Position numbers and translations under genes: made by a program. From Chitinophagaceae bacterium (GTDB taxonomy: Bacteria > Bacteroidota > Bacteroidia > Chitinophagales > Chitinophagaceae): a stretch of DNA of 32,219 nt. Shown here piece after piece: positions 15,219 to 23,653 of this stretch. Position 1 is the first letter of the stretch. Every line of letters starts with the position of its first letter. The notes below the pieces were generated by a model. It saw only the letters and a program-made list of their open reading frames with translations. It was not told the origin of the DNA and made no database searches. Where the stretch lies: positions 1 through 32,219 of the forward strand of contig JALHRP010000038.1 of assembly GCA_022841365.1 (NCBI GenBank), given 5' to 3'.

Positions 15219-15350
15219 AAAAGATGATCAGCGATTCAAAAGCTCACTCACAAAATCCTTTTCTTCACTATGACCAGTTCTCTCTCACCAACCTAACGCA
15301 AAGGTCAATTCATCAAAAATAGTGATTTATCGGGAATGAAAGCAAGGATC

Positions 15351-15385
15351 GGTGGGTCATCCGCTGTTTTGGCGGATGGCTCACC
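15351..15385 (+). other. Strong hairpin downstream of holB
   Basis: GGTGGGTCATCCGC (15351-15364) pairs with GCGGATGGCTCACC (15372-15385) over 14 positions, two of which are G-U pairs only in the plus-strand RNA (A-C mismatches on the minus strand). CTGTTTT (15364-15370) can alternatively pair with AAAACAG (15387-15393). It lies nine bases past the holB stop and has no T-run in the holB direction. Confidence 0.5.
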
Positions 15386-15394
15386 GGAAAACAG

Positions 15395-16573
15395 TTAGCC
15401 GACCTCAATCACCGAGTGATTGGCAATAATATGGTAGAGCCTGATGGTGAGAGCCATGAAGAGCATCTTGGCATTGGCATTACGTTCAATATGATAAGCG
15501 GCTTTGTCGAGTTCCAGTGTTATGGCCTGCTGCTGACTGACATCGCAAAGCTTGTTGAGACGGAGAGCAAAATCCTTTTCGCCACCGGTGAGCGGCAAAT
15601 ATTCTTCGCCCATGGTACGTAAACGGATGCTTTGCTCCAGCAAGTGTGTAAAGTAGCGAAGGAATTGTTTTTGTTTTTCACGACCCTGCTGACTGATGAC
15701 ATCTACCCATTTTACCTGTGCAATGGGGCCGGTTTTTAAAACGGCGTTCAGCCATTCCCGTAACAAAGCCTGCCAGTCTTCTTCTGCATGTTGAATGAGT
15801 TGCAATGCTTCCCGGTAATTGCCTTCGCTTACAGCAGCAATTTGCCCCGCCTGATCTTCATTCAGTTTGCTGCGTTGCACTAATGCATCTGCAACGTCGG
15901 CTGCATCAATGGGTGGAATGCGAACAGTTTGGCAACGGCTTACAATGGTGGGCAAAACCAAATCTTCATTTTCTGTTACCAGAATAAACAAGGTATTTGC
16001 AGGCGGCTCTTCAATAAGCTTGAGTAATTTATTTCCTTCTCTGCCTAAAAATTCGGCCATCCATAACACAAGGATTTTGTATTCGCTTTCAAAACTTTTG
16101 AGATTCAGTTTGCGGATGATGTCGGCACATTCTGCCGAAGTAATATTTCCCTGTTTATTTTCGGCACCAATAAATTGTAACCAGTCGTACACATTGCCGT
16201 AAGGATACAGTTTAATAAATTCTCTCCACTCGCTGATGAAATCGGTGCTGATGGGTTTGTCGCCACTTTTCTTTGTAATAACGGGATAGCTGTAATGAAT
16301 ATCGGGATGAATGTATTGTGCTGCCAACCTCCCCCCTTGCCCCCCTCCCAAAGAGGGGGGTGGTTCTTCGCCAAACAAACCAACTGTTGTTGCAACGGGT
16401 TTGTTTTTTTCGCTCTCTGTAACCACATAGTTACTGAAAGCCAGTGCAAGTGGTAAGGCACCCGTTCCTTCTTTACCAATAAACAACAATGCATGACTGA
16501 GGCGGTTATGGTTAACCATTTCCTGCAGTTGCTGAATGACCTGTTGCTGCCCAATGATATGGCTGAATTGCAT
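15395..16573 (-). CDS. holB: DNA polymerase III delta' subunit
   Basis: The product is 392 residues from the ATG at 16571-16573 (MQFSHIIGQQ); the frame is open 14 codons further, but those are not family-like. Delta' is the stator of the clamp loader. FSHIIGQQ.V, the degenerate Walker A loop GKEGTGAL (no Lys, as expected for a non-ATPase delta'), HPDIHYSYPV, LIEEPPANTLFIL and the sensor-like SRCQT are all present. Two oddities: residues about 71-82 are a PPPSLGGGQGGR insertion encoded by a G/C-rich palindromic repeat, and the Cys cluster that usually forms the delta' zinc module before HPDLH is absent. The gene otherwise reads through intact. TATCTTCG lies just before the start and may be its -7 box. 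Confidence 0.9.
   Translation of the reverse strand: MQFSHIIGQQQVIQQLQEMVNHNRLSHALLFIGKEGTGALPLALAFSNYVVTESEKNKPVATTVGLFGEEPPPSLGGGQGGRLAAQYIHPDIHYSYPVITKKSGDKPISTDFISEWREFIKLYPYGNVYDWLQFIGAENKQGNITSAECADIIRKLNLKSFESEYKILVLWMAEFLGREGNKLLKLIEEPPANTLFILVTENEDLVLPTIVSRCQTVRIPPIDAADVADALVQRSKLNEDQAGQIAAVSEGNYREALQLIQHAEEDWQALLREWLNAVLKTGPIAQVKWVDVISQQGREKQKQFLRYFTHLLEQSIRLRTMGEEYLPLTGGEKDFALRLNKLCDVSQQQAITLELDKAAYHIERNANAKMLFMALTIRLYHIIANHSVIEVG
16328..16363. repeat. G/C-rich palindromic repeat inserted in frame in holB
   Basis: 36 bp (12 codons) with CCCCCCTC and GAGGGGGG arms and homopolymer C/G runs, wholly unlike the AT-leaning codons around it. Read on the minus strand it encodes PPPSLGGGQGGR and keeps the frame. 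From memory, similar CCCCTCTTTGGGAGGGGG sequences are dispersed repeats in Bacteroidota. Confidence 0.7.
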
Positions 16574-16688
16574 GGGGCGAAGATAGGAGAAGGATAAATT
16601 GTAAGCGCATTTCATTAAGTACTTTCCTTCTATTTATGAAACTATCCTCTTTGTAGTATTGGTTATACGAAGCAATTATTTAGTAACT

Positions 16689-16719
16689 AAAGCGTTTGTA
16701 TTTATTATTCAAACGCTTT
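16689..16719. promoter_or_regulatory. Inverted repeat upstream of the TonB receptor gene
   Basis: AAAGCGTTTG (16689-16698) and CAAACGCTTT (16710-16719) are perfect 10-bp arms around an AT-only 10-nt core plus one base, ending 20 bases before the ATG at 16740. It may be an operator, or a hairpin in the leader controlling translation. Confidence 0.5.
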
Positions 16720-16739
16720 GGTTTAGCTAAAGATGTAAT

Positions 16740-19121
16740 ATGAGAATCAAACTGCTAACTGCTTTTATTTTCTTAATTTTTGGGGATACGAATGCTCAGG
16801 TTTCCATAAATATCAGTGGTTTTACAGAAGAAGTAATAACTAAAGAACGTATTACCGGAGTGACTGTTTTTTACAAAGAGAAAAGCAGTAACATCATAAC
16901 AAATGATGCCGGATATTATAGTATAAAAGTGAAAAAAGGCGACAGCTCTACATTGATATTCAGTCATGCTTCTTACGAAAATCTTGAAGTTAAATTACTT
17001 TCTAATAAGGATACTTTTTTCTCTGTTTCCCTAAAACCGTTATCAAAGGAATTGCAAGAAATACAAATTCAAAACAGGAATTCAAATGATGGTAAATCGT
17101 ATTTAGGAACAGTTTCTATACCTGTTAAAAAGTTAGCCAAACTTCCGACCCTTTTTGGAGAAAAAGATGTTATAAAAGCAATACAGTTGCTTCCCGGAGT
17201 TCAAACAGGCAATGAAGGGAATGCCGGTTTTTATGTACGGGGAGGGGGAGCAGATCAGAATCTGATTTTATTGGACGGCATTACTATTTACAATGTTTCA
17301 CATCTGTTTGGTTTTTTCTCATTATTTCCAACCGATGCGGTTAAAAGTGTAGACTTAATAAAAGGAGGTTTCCCGGCAAGATACGGGGGTCGTTTATCAT
17401 CTGTTTTAGATATAAAATTAAAAGATGGGAATAAGCAGAAGTATGAAACTAATTACAATATTGGATTGCTTTCTTCAAAATTTTCGGTTGAAGGTCCAAT
17501 CAAAAAAAATGGGTCATCCTTTATTTTTACAGGAAGACGAACTTATTTTGATGTATTAACTAAACCGTTTCTTGCCAAGAAAGCAAATAGCGCAGGATAT
17601 AATTTTTATGATGGGATAGCAAAACTAAATTTTATACTTAATGAAAGGAGTAGTTTATCTGTCAGTGCTTATAATGGAAAAGATAAATACAATTCATTTG
17701 CCAAAGAGACTTATTATTCAAATTCGGGTGAGGTAATAAGTAAATCGAATTCAAATTCCGGATTGGAATGGGGGAATTCAACATTTGCATTGCGCTATGG
17801 TATAGCCTTATCTTCAAAAATCAATTTCAATCAGAGTGTAAATTATACAAGTTATTATTACAATTCATTTTATAAAAATGATATTTCGGATAAAGATGGT
17901 AATGAAATGCCTGAAAAATCTTTTTCATTTTTATTTCGAAGCTCAATAAAAGACATTAGCTATAAATCAGAGCTGGATTGGTTTATTTCAAATAAGCTAA
18001 AACTTAAATCAGGAATTGGTTATATCCATCACATATTTAATCCATCCTCTGCACTGGTAAGAACGGGTGGTAACGGACAGCCTGTTTCTCAAAATTTAAC
18101 TTCCGGTAATATTCGTACTAATACAGCTTATTTGTTTTCAGAAGCTGATTATTCAATAACTGATAAGGTGCAGGTAAATATGGGAGTCCACAGTACTTTA
18201 TATGTTGTAAATAATCGAAAGTTCTTTTCCGCACAACCCAGATTAAACGGAAAATTTCAAATAAGTAATTTATCCAACTTGCAGTATTCGTTTTCTTATA
18301 TCCTTCAACCTATTCATTTGTTAACTAATAATGGCCCCGGGTTGCCGGTAGATTTATGGGTTCCTGCAACTCCAAAACTACCACCACAGAATGCATGGCA
18401 ATATTCATTAGGATATCTCATAAAGCCGAAGAAAGGTTATGAGATTTCACTTGATATCTATTATAAAATTATGAATGGATTAATTGAATATGGTGAAGGT
18501 GCAAACTTTTTAAATAGTACCCTTGATTGGGAAAAAAGAATTGAAATTGGAAAGGGAATTAGCTACGGGGCAGAGTTGTTTATGCAAAAAAAAGTGGGTG
18601 TTTTTTCGGGATGGGTTGGATATACTTTATCATGGAATAAAAGAAAGTTTGCCAATCTGAATAACAATAACTGGTTTTGGTATAAATATGATCACAGACA
18701 TGATTTAAAAGTGGTATTGATTTATGAACCTTCGAAGAAATTTGATCTCTCTTTTAATTTTGTTCTTCATTCAGGCAATAAAATTACAATACCGGATATT
18801 GCTTATAATGGTATTCAGGGAGGGCTTCCGGCAACTTATACAGGATTCATGTTTGACATTAACTCGCAATACATTTTAAATGCAAGTCAAAGAAATAATT
18901 TCAATTATAAAATATATCATCGAAGTGATGTCAGTTTTAATTTCAATAAAGAAAAGAAACGGGGCACCAGAATCTGGAACATAAGTATCTATAATGTTTA
19001 TTCACGTCTCAATCCTTATTTCTATTATTTAAAGGAGGATGTATCAGGTAAATTAACTCTAACCAGTTTTAGCTTGTTTCCCATATTGCCATCAGTGAGT
19101 TATCAATTTAAATGGAAATGA
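16740..19121 (+). CDS. TonB-dependent outer-membrane receptor
   Basis: This 793-residue protein has a signal peptide (about residues 1-19, ending DTNAQ), a carboxypeptidase-regulatory-like beta domain (about 25-105), a plug with KLPTLFGEKDVIKAIQLLPG, FYVRGGGADQNLILLDG and FPARYGGRLSSVLD, and then a long beta-barrel ending in an aromatic-rich YQFKWK strand. It should import a bulky substrate using TonB energy. It forms an operon with the DUF4249-type lipoprotein, one base after its stop; this pairing is a recurrent Bacteroidota arrangement distinct from SusC/SusD. The substrate is unknown. The gene is richer in A/T than holB next to it. Confidence 0.9.
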   Translation: MRIKLLTAFIFLIFGDTNAQVSINISGFTEEVITKERITGVTVFYKEKSSNIITNDAGYYSIKVKKGDSSTLIFSHASYENLEVKLLSNKDTFFSVSLKPLSKELQEIQIQNRNSNDGKSYLGTVSIPVKKLAKLPTLFGEKDVIKAIQLLPGVQTGNEGNAGFYVRGGGADQNLILLDGITIYNVSHLFGFFSLFPTDAVKSVDLIKGGFPARYGGRLSSVLDIKLKDGNKQKYETNYNIGLLSSKFSVEGPIKKNGSSFIFTGRRTYFDVLTKPFLAKKANSAGYNFYDGIAKLNFILNERSSLSVSAYNGKDKYNSFAKETYYSNSGEVISKSNSNSGLEWGNSTFALRYGIALSSKINFNQSVNYTSYYYNSFYKNDISDKDGNEMPEKSFSFLFRSSIKDISYKSELDWFISNKLKLKSGIGYIHHIFNPSSALVRTGGNGQPVSQNLTSGNIRTNTAYLFSEADYSITDKVQVNMGVHSTLYVVNNRKFFSAQPRLNGKFQISNLSNLQYSFSYILQPIHLLTNNGPGLPVDLWVPATPKLPPQNAWQYSLGYLIKPKKGYEISLDIYYKIMNGLIEYGEGANFLNSTLDWEKRIEIGKGISYGAELFMQKKVGVFSGWVGYTLSWNKRKFANLNNNNWFWYKYDHRHDLKVVLIYEPSKKFDLSFNFVLHSGNKITIPDIAYNGIQGGLPATYTGFMFDINSQYILNASQRNNFNYKIYHRSDVSFNFNKEKKRGTRIWNISIYNVYSRLNPYFYYLKEDVSGKLTLTSFSLFPILPSVSYQFKWK

Positions 19122-19122
19122 T

Positions 19123-20247
19123 ATGCGATTATTTAACATGATAGGTTTAGTGCTTTGTTTTGTGGCAGCAGGCTCATGCTCAAAACAATTAAATGAGAAA
19201 GAATTAAGGTTTAATAAAGTTCCGGTTGTTAATTGCATTTTCAGGCCGGATAGTATTTGGAAGGTGAATGTAACAATGAGTGGTACAGGTTTAAATACCA
19301 GTGGTGAGGCTGTTACAAATGCTGCAGTAAAATTATACTCTTCAGGAATATTAACTGAAGAACTTGCTTATGTATCAAATGGTAATTATATTTCACTAAA
19401 CGGATTTAAACCATTAGTGGGTGTAGAGTATAGAGTGGAAGTAAATATTCCCGGATTCCCCGCAATAACTGCAACTGATAAGATTCCTAACGCAATACTT
19501 ACAAATAATATTAAGACCGATACCAATGCTTTTTCGTTTTCTCATAATCCTTTTTATGATCCTGTGTCAGTTTTTAATATTGATATAAATCTTTCAGATA
19601 ATGAAGCTGCTCATAAATATTATATGTTGAAGCCATTATACTATGAAAAAGATGAACTGAAGATTTACAAAGTAACATCTGTAACATTTGACTCCTTACG
19701 AAGTAAGAACGAACTTCGAAATGAAGATTCAATAAGACTGGCTGCAATAGTTGACATCCCATTTTATGGGAAGACTGCATTTATTGCTAAACTTAATGAG
19801 CTTTTTGTACCTCGTGCTTATCCATTTAGTACGCCCAAATATTCGGAGGATGGTTTTTTTAATATTTACTATCCTCAGCTATTTCAATTTCACCCGGCAT
19901 TTGTGAATGATCTGTATTTCAAACAAATTCAGGATTTCTATTTCATGATATTTGCAGAAAAGCAGATTGGTCAGTTATTCAATAATTATTCACTGCGGTT
20001 CAATTATCAGTATTATCCGGGAGGAAGTTTTTCTGTCATTAATGGAGAAATTATCAGAAAAGAAGCGGAATTCTTTTTAGAAGTGAACACTTTCAGTTTT
20101 GCCGGATATAAGTACTTTTCAACTTACGTTCAAAATATTTCCAACAGGGCTAATCCTTTTACAGAACAGATCAATACTTTTTCAAACATCAATAATGGAA
20201 CCGGAATTTTTGCCGGTGCAAATGTTTCAAGAATAAAAATCTGGTAA
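19123..20247 (+). CDS. DUF4249-type lipoprotein, partner of the TonB receptor
   Basis: This 374-residue protein has a lipoprotein signal with lipobox AAGSC (Cys19 or 20). The early domain has VNCIFRPDSIWKVNVTMSGT and later VTNAAVKLYSSG and GVEYRVEVNIPGFPAITATD, the pattern of the DUF4249 family, whose members sit beside TonB receptors and are thought to be surface substrate-binding subunits. Translation is probably coupled to the receptor, given the one-base spacing. The ligand cannot be inferred. Confidence 0.8.
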   Translation: MRLFNMIGLVLCFVAAGSCSKQLNEKELRFNKVPVVNCIFRPDSIWKVNVTMSGTGLNTSGEAVTNAAVKLYSSGILTEELAYVSNGNYISLNGFKPLVGVEYRVEVNIPGFPAITATDKIPNAILTNNIKTDTNAFSFSHNPFYDPVSVFNIDINLSDNEAAHKYYMLKPLYYEKDELKIYKVTSVTFDSLRSKNELRNEDSIRLAAIVDIPFYGKTAFIAKLNELFVPRAYPFSTPKYSEDGFFNIYYPQLFQFHPAFVNDLYFKQIQDFYFMIFAEKQIGQLFNNYSLRFNYQYYPGGSFSVINGEIIRKEAEFFLEVNTFSFAGYKYFSTYVQNISNRANPFTEQINTFSNINNGTGIFAGANVSRIKIW

Positions 20248-20422
20248 TTCTCTTGCTAAGGGTTAGGTATATTAAATCGTTGCATTGTTGTACATAACAA
20301 CGAATTAGTTTCTCCTTTAACCCCTGCTCAAAAAATTCAAGGCAATAAGAAGGGTATTGTTATATGGGAAATATTGAATAATTTGAGTGGCTAATCAATT
20401 GTAAAAATCTAACATTAATCAA

Positions 20423-20599
20423 ATGAAACAGACATTTATACGATACGCCGGAATTATTTCATTACTTCTTCTTTTCCTCTTCATTGCAGTGCCAAAGATT
20501 TCCAATCAGGATTGGTTTCTGTTTGCCTTTGCAGGAATAAATATTTCCTTAGTACTGATCCTTTTCTTCTGGAAATGGGATAGGCAGCAAAAATCATAA
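20423..20599 (+). CDS. Small two-helix membrane protein (58 residues)
   Basis: This short frame runs from ATG 20423 to TAA 20597-20599 and encodes MKQTFIRYAGIISLLLLF... through VLILFFWKWDRQQKS. Two hydrophobic stretches (about residues 9-23 and 32-49) are separated by PKISNQDWF, with positive charges at both ends. No family is recognised. It lies about 175 bp after the DUF4249 gene and convergent with the toxin gene. The 20248-20422 gap holds nothing else that I can support. Confidence 0.5.
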   Translation: MKQTFIRYAGIISLLLLFLFIAVPKISNQDWFLFAFAGINISLVLILFFWKWDRQQKS

Positions 20600-20621
20600 T
20601 ATCTATATTTTTAAAAAGAGG

Positions 20622-20942
20622 TTATTTTCTTTGTATTCTTCTTTTAAAAACAGGATTGTTTTTTAATAATCTTGATTGATGATGTACAGACAGAATATGA
20701 ACTTCATTTTTAGAAGCAAGCTCATAAATAATTCTGTAACTGCTGATGGGGATTTCTCTGATTTTTTTGTTTTCCAGTTCAGGAACCGGTTTGCCAAAAT
20801 GCGGATGTTGAATTAAAACTTCTGCTCTTTCAAAAAACAATTGAACCATATTTTCTGCCGCTGCTAATGAGTTGTTTGAAATATAAGCAGCAATTTCATC
20901 TATATCTTTTAATGCAGTTGGGGCCCATATTAACTCAGCCAT
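20622..20942 (-). CDS. ParE/RelE-superfamily toxin
   Basis: This 106-residue protein shows the plasmid-stabilisation toxin pattern: WAPTALKDIDEIAAYI at the start, HPHFGKPVPEL in the middle and IREIPISSYRIIYEL followed by VHILSVHHQSR near the end. ParE members poison gyrase and RelE members cleave mRNA on the ribosome; with the (R)..I.SYRI.Y signature and no clear RelE catalytic set, ParE-like action is more likely, but this is inference. It overlaps the upstream antitoxin gene by 13 bases, as expected for a coupled pair. Confidence 0.85.
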   Translation of the reverse strand: MAELIWAPTALKDIDEIAAYISNNSLAAAENMVQLFFERAEVLIQHPHFGKPVPELENKKIREIPISSYRIIYELASKNEVHILSVHHQSRLLKNNPVFKRRIQRK

Positions 20943-21112
20943 TTCTTTAGCTTTTTCTTTGCTTGAATGGTAGTAAGACCTTTTCCATCTTTTATTTCAG
21001 ATTGAGCTTTACTTATTTTATTCAATACAATTAATCGGTCGATAGCTTCGTCTACCGGAAATTCATCCGGCAATTCTTTGAGACTTTTCAACACTTCTTT
21101 TTTCAACAGCAT
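20930..21112 (-). CDS. Antitoxin of the ParE/RelE-type pair
   Basis: This 60-residue protein, upstream of and overlapping the toxin by 13 bases, has LKELPDEFPVDEAIDRLIVLNKI followed by a Lys-rich helix. The PDEF..DEAIDRL.VL.KI...... pattern is common in small Bacteroidota antitoxins that pair with RelE/ParE toxins. It should bind and neutralise the toxin and repress the operon. ATG at 21110-21112 is the start; a TAACTTTA box lies about 20 bases upstream. Confidence 0.8.
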   Translation of the reverse strand: MLLKKEVLKSLKELPDEFPVDEAIDRLIVLNKISKAQSEIKDGKGLTTIQAKKKLKKWLS

Positions 21113-21164
21113 ATCATTTTATTTATACTTAAAGTTAAAAAATAAATCTCCAATTTCAGGAAAT

Positions 21165-21194
21165 AAAAAAGCTGATGCAGTAATACATCAGCTT
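21165..21194 (-). terminator. Terminator of the glutathione peroxidase operon
   Basis: AAGCTGATG (21169-21177) pairs with CATCAGCTT (21186-21194). Read on the minus strand it is followed by TTTTTT and lies 24 bases after the peroxidase stop. Confidence 0.85.
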
Positions 21195-21217
21195 ATTGAT
21201 TATAGCTTTAAAGTAAA

Positions 21218-21760
21218 TTAAAGCTTACTGGTAATCTCTTCACTCATCGGCTTCACCTTACTTGGAAAGTATGCAATCAGCTCACCCTTCTCATTCAATA
21301 AAAATTTATTGAAGTTCCATTTCACTTCTGCATCAAGAACACCATTCTTTTCTTTACTGGTTAACCACTGGTACAACGGATGTGCATCTTCACCCTTTAC
21401 GCTGATTTTTGCAGCCATGGGAAATGTAACTTTAAACTTACTGCTGCAGAATTCTTTAATTTCTTTGTTGCTGCCGGGCTCTTGTCCGCCAAAATTGTTT
21501 GCAGGGAAACCAATCACCACTAATTTGTCTTGGTATTTTTCATACAAAGCCTGTAACTCTTCGTATTGCGGTGTATAGCCGCATTGCGATGCGGTGTTCA
21601 CAATTAAAATCTTTTTGCCCTTAAAGCCGGCGAAATTAATAGTGCCGCCTTCCAGACTTTCTACTTTAAAACCATGAACGGTTGGGGGGGTGGCAAAATG
21701 GTTCTTGCCGGTAAAAGCCAGCGAAACCAAAACAAGCGTTGTGAGCATAAAACGGATCAT
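21218..21760 (-). CDS. Glutathione peroxidase family protein, exported
   Basis: This 180-residue protein reduces peroxides by a cysteine-based mechanism, probably with thioredoxin as reductant, as in most bacterial members. Motifs: NTASQCGYTPQY with peroxidatic Cys60, FPANNFGGQEPGS with the Gln, and VKWNFNKFLL with the Trp-Asn of the catalytic tetrad. An N-terminal hydrophobic stretch (about 4-17) suggests export or membrane anchoring, unusual against cytoplasmic versions. It starts 16 bases after the small lipoprotein gene and is closed by a strong terminator. Confidence 0.9.
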   Translation of the reverse strand: MIRFMLTTLVLVSLAFTGKNHFATPPTVHGFKVESLEGGTINFAGFKGKKILIVNTASQCGYTPQYEELQALYEKYQDKLVVIGFPANNFGGQEPGSNKEIKEFCSSKFKVTFPMAAKISVKGEDAHPLYQWLTSKEKNGVLDAEVKWNFNKFLLNEKGELIAYFPSKVKPMSEEITSKL

Positions 21761-21776
21761 GATGTTGAATTTTTAT

Positions 21777-22211
21777 TTATGAATTTGATCTTTTAATTTT
21801 TACTGTTTTTTTCCTGAGTGTTTCATAAGTCAAACGTTCCTGATGGTTGATGACCCTTACGTTCTGCAATACAACGGAAAAAGGCCGGTTCGGTTTACAT
21901 TCTTTAAAGATAAATACAGAGTCGGTAGTTATATAGTATAAGTGGATGCCGTCCCTTTTCTGTTCATCTTCAAATTCAAGAATAAAATCAGGTCGATCTC
22001 TTTTACTCAGAAACTGTGCCAGCTCCGATCTGCGGTGGTGAGCCATATTATACCGTAGCCGCTTGTTCCCCAAATCTGATTTGTTTTCTGTTATCAGCAA
22101 ATAATAATCTTTGGCCTTGCTGTGTGTGTATCCATACTTAAAGGAGTTACAACCTGCAGCAACGGTAATCAACCAAACAAATAATATTGTTTTAATTAAC
22201 CGGGAATCCAT
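21777..22211 (-). CDS. Small lipoprotein, unknown function
   Basis: This 144-residue protein has a lipoprotein signal (lipobox VAAGC, Cys21). The mature part is strongly basic toward the end (LRKKTVKIKRSNS), with DYYLLITENKSDLGNKRL and an HLYYITTDSVFIFKE stretch suggesting a small beta-rich domain. No family is recognised. It starts three bases after the beta-helix lipoprotein stop, so the two are almost surely co-transcribed and possibly co-translated. Confidence 0.7.
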   Translation of the reverse strand: MDSRLIKTILFVWLITVAAGCNSFKYGYTHSKAKDYYLLITENKSDLGNKRLRYNMAHHRRSELAQFLSKRDRPDFILEFEDEQKRDGIHLYYITTDSVFIFKECKPNRPFSVVLQNVRVINHQERLTYETLRKKTVKIKRSNS

Positions 22212-22214
22212 TGC

Positions 22215-23606
22215 TTATTGTTTTTCATAGCATCCTAAATCGGGCAGGCCGTTTCTTGGCAACCCGTCAAAATCTGTAAGTAATGATGTTGCTGTTCCTT
22301 TATTAATGGCAGGTGATCCTGTTTTTAATCTGAAGTTGTAAAATCGTTTGGCTACATCAACACTGTCAAACACCGGATCGCTGTTACGCACTACGTTTGT
22401 AAAAGTTGTAAACGAGGGATCTGTTTTTGCTCTGAATAATACATTGGTAAACACAATAGTGGCAGCATCGGCACCTTCTTTTTGCACGGCCACTTCATTG
22501 TCAACCAAACCTTCATCGCCCCAGAGAATACTGTTTGTAAAACCTGCAGTTAATGGAGCTGTAAACAATTGATTGTTTTGACGTACAAAATTGGTAGCAG
22601 TAAGTACCGGGTTTTTATGCTGTATAAAAAAGTTAGATGTACTTACAACAGTGCAATGATTAAACTGATAATTGCCGCCGTAGATCAAAGCAATATTATT
22701 ACCGCAGTTGCTGATTAAACAGTTGTTGGCAACAATGCTGCTGTTAATACCAAACAATCCAATATCAAAAATATTATCCAGTACACAATTGTTGAGTGTA
22801 AGTTTTGGATTGGCGTTGGCTGCCGGCTTTTCTGTAATAATACCCTGGTAGGCGTTTTTAATATAAGTATAGGTAAGCCGGTTGTTGATGCTGCTGCCAC
22901 GGAAATACATACCGGGCCATGCACCGGGGTAATCTTTATACGGTTCATCTAAACGATTCCCCTGAAAAACCACACTGTCGTTTTTTGTACCGTTGATGAT
23001 TAAAGTACCGTCAACAATAAAAGGTGCATCGGCATTTAAGTAAATTCTTGTTCCCTGTTGGATGGTTAACACAGCGTTGGTATCAATAATAATGCCCCCC
23101 ATAATGACATAGGGTCTGGTTTTATTCCAGATTAAATTTCCCTGAAAGCGGGTACTGCGGATGTAGTTCGCATTTTGTCCCCATGCTTCTAATTGTTTAA
23201 AAGCGGTATTGCCGTTCCATTCAATTTTAATACTGTCTCGTATAACAAAGGGTTGGTTTTCGGCATTGGGATTTACATTCACCCGTACATATATATACAG
23301 ACTGTCGTTACCATCAATTTCAATATTGCTGAACTGCACACCGGAGCTGCCATCTGCATTTATCTTAAAGGCCGATGCCGCCCCGCCCATTAACTGAAGA
23401 TTACTGATGTTGATTTTTTGGCGGTTCTCATTTTTTATCAGAAAATATTTGCTGATGGAACCGGCGGTTGTAAATACCGTATCAAACCGAACACTGTCTC
23501 TTGCAAGAGTCAGTTTGGAATCATTATCCGTATCCAGCCTGTCTTTACGGCAGGAAACGATACACACAAAAACAAGGATAAGCAGTATGGGGATATGTGT
23601 TTTCAC
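22215..23606 (-). CDS. Right-handed beta-helix lipoprotein
   Basis: From the GTG at 23604-23606 the product is 463 residues with a clean lipoprotein signal (KTHIPILLILVFVCIVSC). A longer frame to 23729 would overlap comF and bury the signal, so the GTG is preferred. After the anchor comes a beta-sandwich-like region (FDTVFTTAGSISKYFLIKN), then parallel beta-helix coils with repeating hydrophobic/Asn rungs (VDGTLIINGTKNDSVVFQG, LTLNNCVLDNIFDIGLFGIN, SIVANNCLISNCGNNIALIY), ending GSPAINKG...DFDGLPRNGLPDLGCYE, a common beta-helix end motif. It probably binds or processes polysaccharide at the cell surface; no catalytic residues can be assigned. Confidence 0.8.
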   Translation of the reverse strand: MKTHIPILLILVFVCIVSCRKDRLDTDNDSKLTLARDSVRFDTVFTTAGSISKYFLIKNENRQKINISNLQLMGGAASAFKINADGSSGVQFSNIEIDGNDSLYIYVRVNVNPNAENQPFVIRDSIKIEWNGNTAFKQLEAWGQNANYIRSTRFQGNLIWNKTRPYVIMGGIIIDTNAVLTIQQGTRIYLNADAPFIVDGTLIINGTKNDSVVFQGNRLDEPYKDYPGAWPGMYFRGSSINNRLTYTYIKNAYQGIITEKPAANANPKLTLNNCVLDNIFDIGLFGINSSIVANNCLISNCGNNIALIYGGNYQFNHCTVVSTSNFFIQHKNPVLTATNFVRQNNQLFTAPLTAGFTNSILWGDEGLVDNEVAVQKEGADAATIVFTNVLFRAKTDPSFTTFTNVVRNSDPVFDSVDVAKRFYNFRLKTGSPAINKGTATSLLTDFDGLPRNGLPDLGCYEKQ

Positions 23607-23653
23607 AAAGTGTAAAAATAAGGAAGCAGCACTGATTGGGTATAAGAATAATG

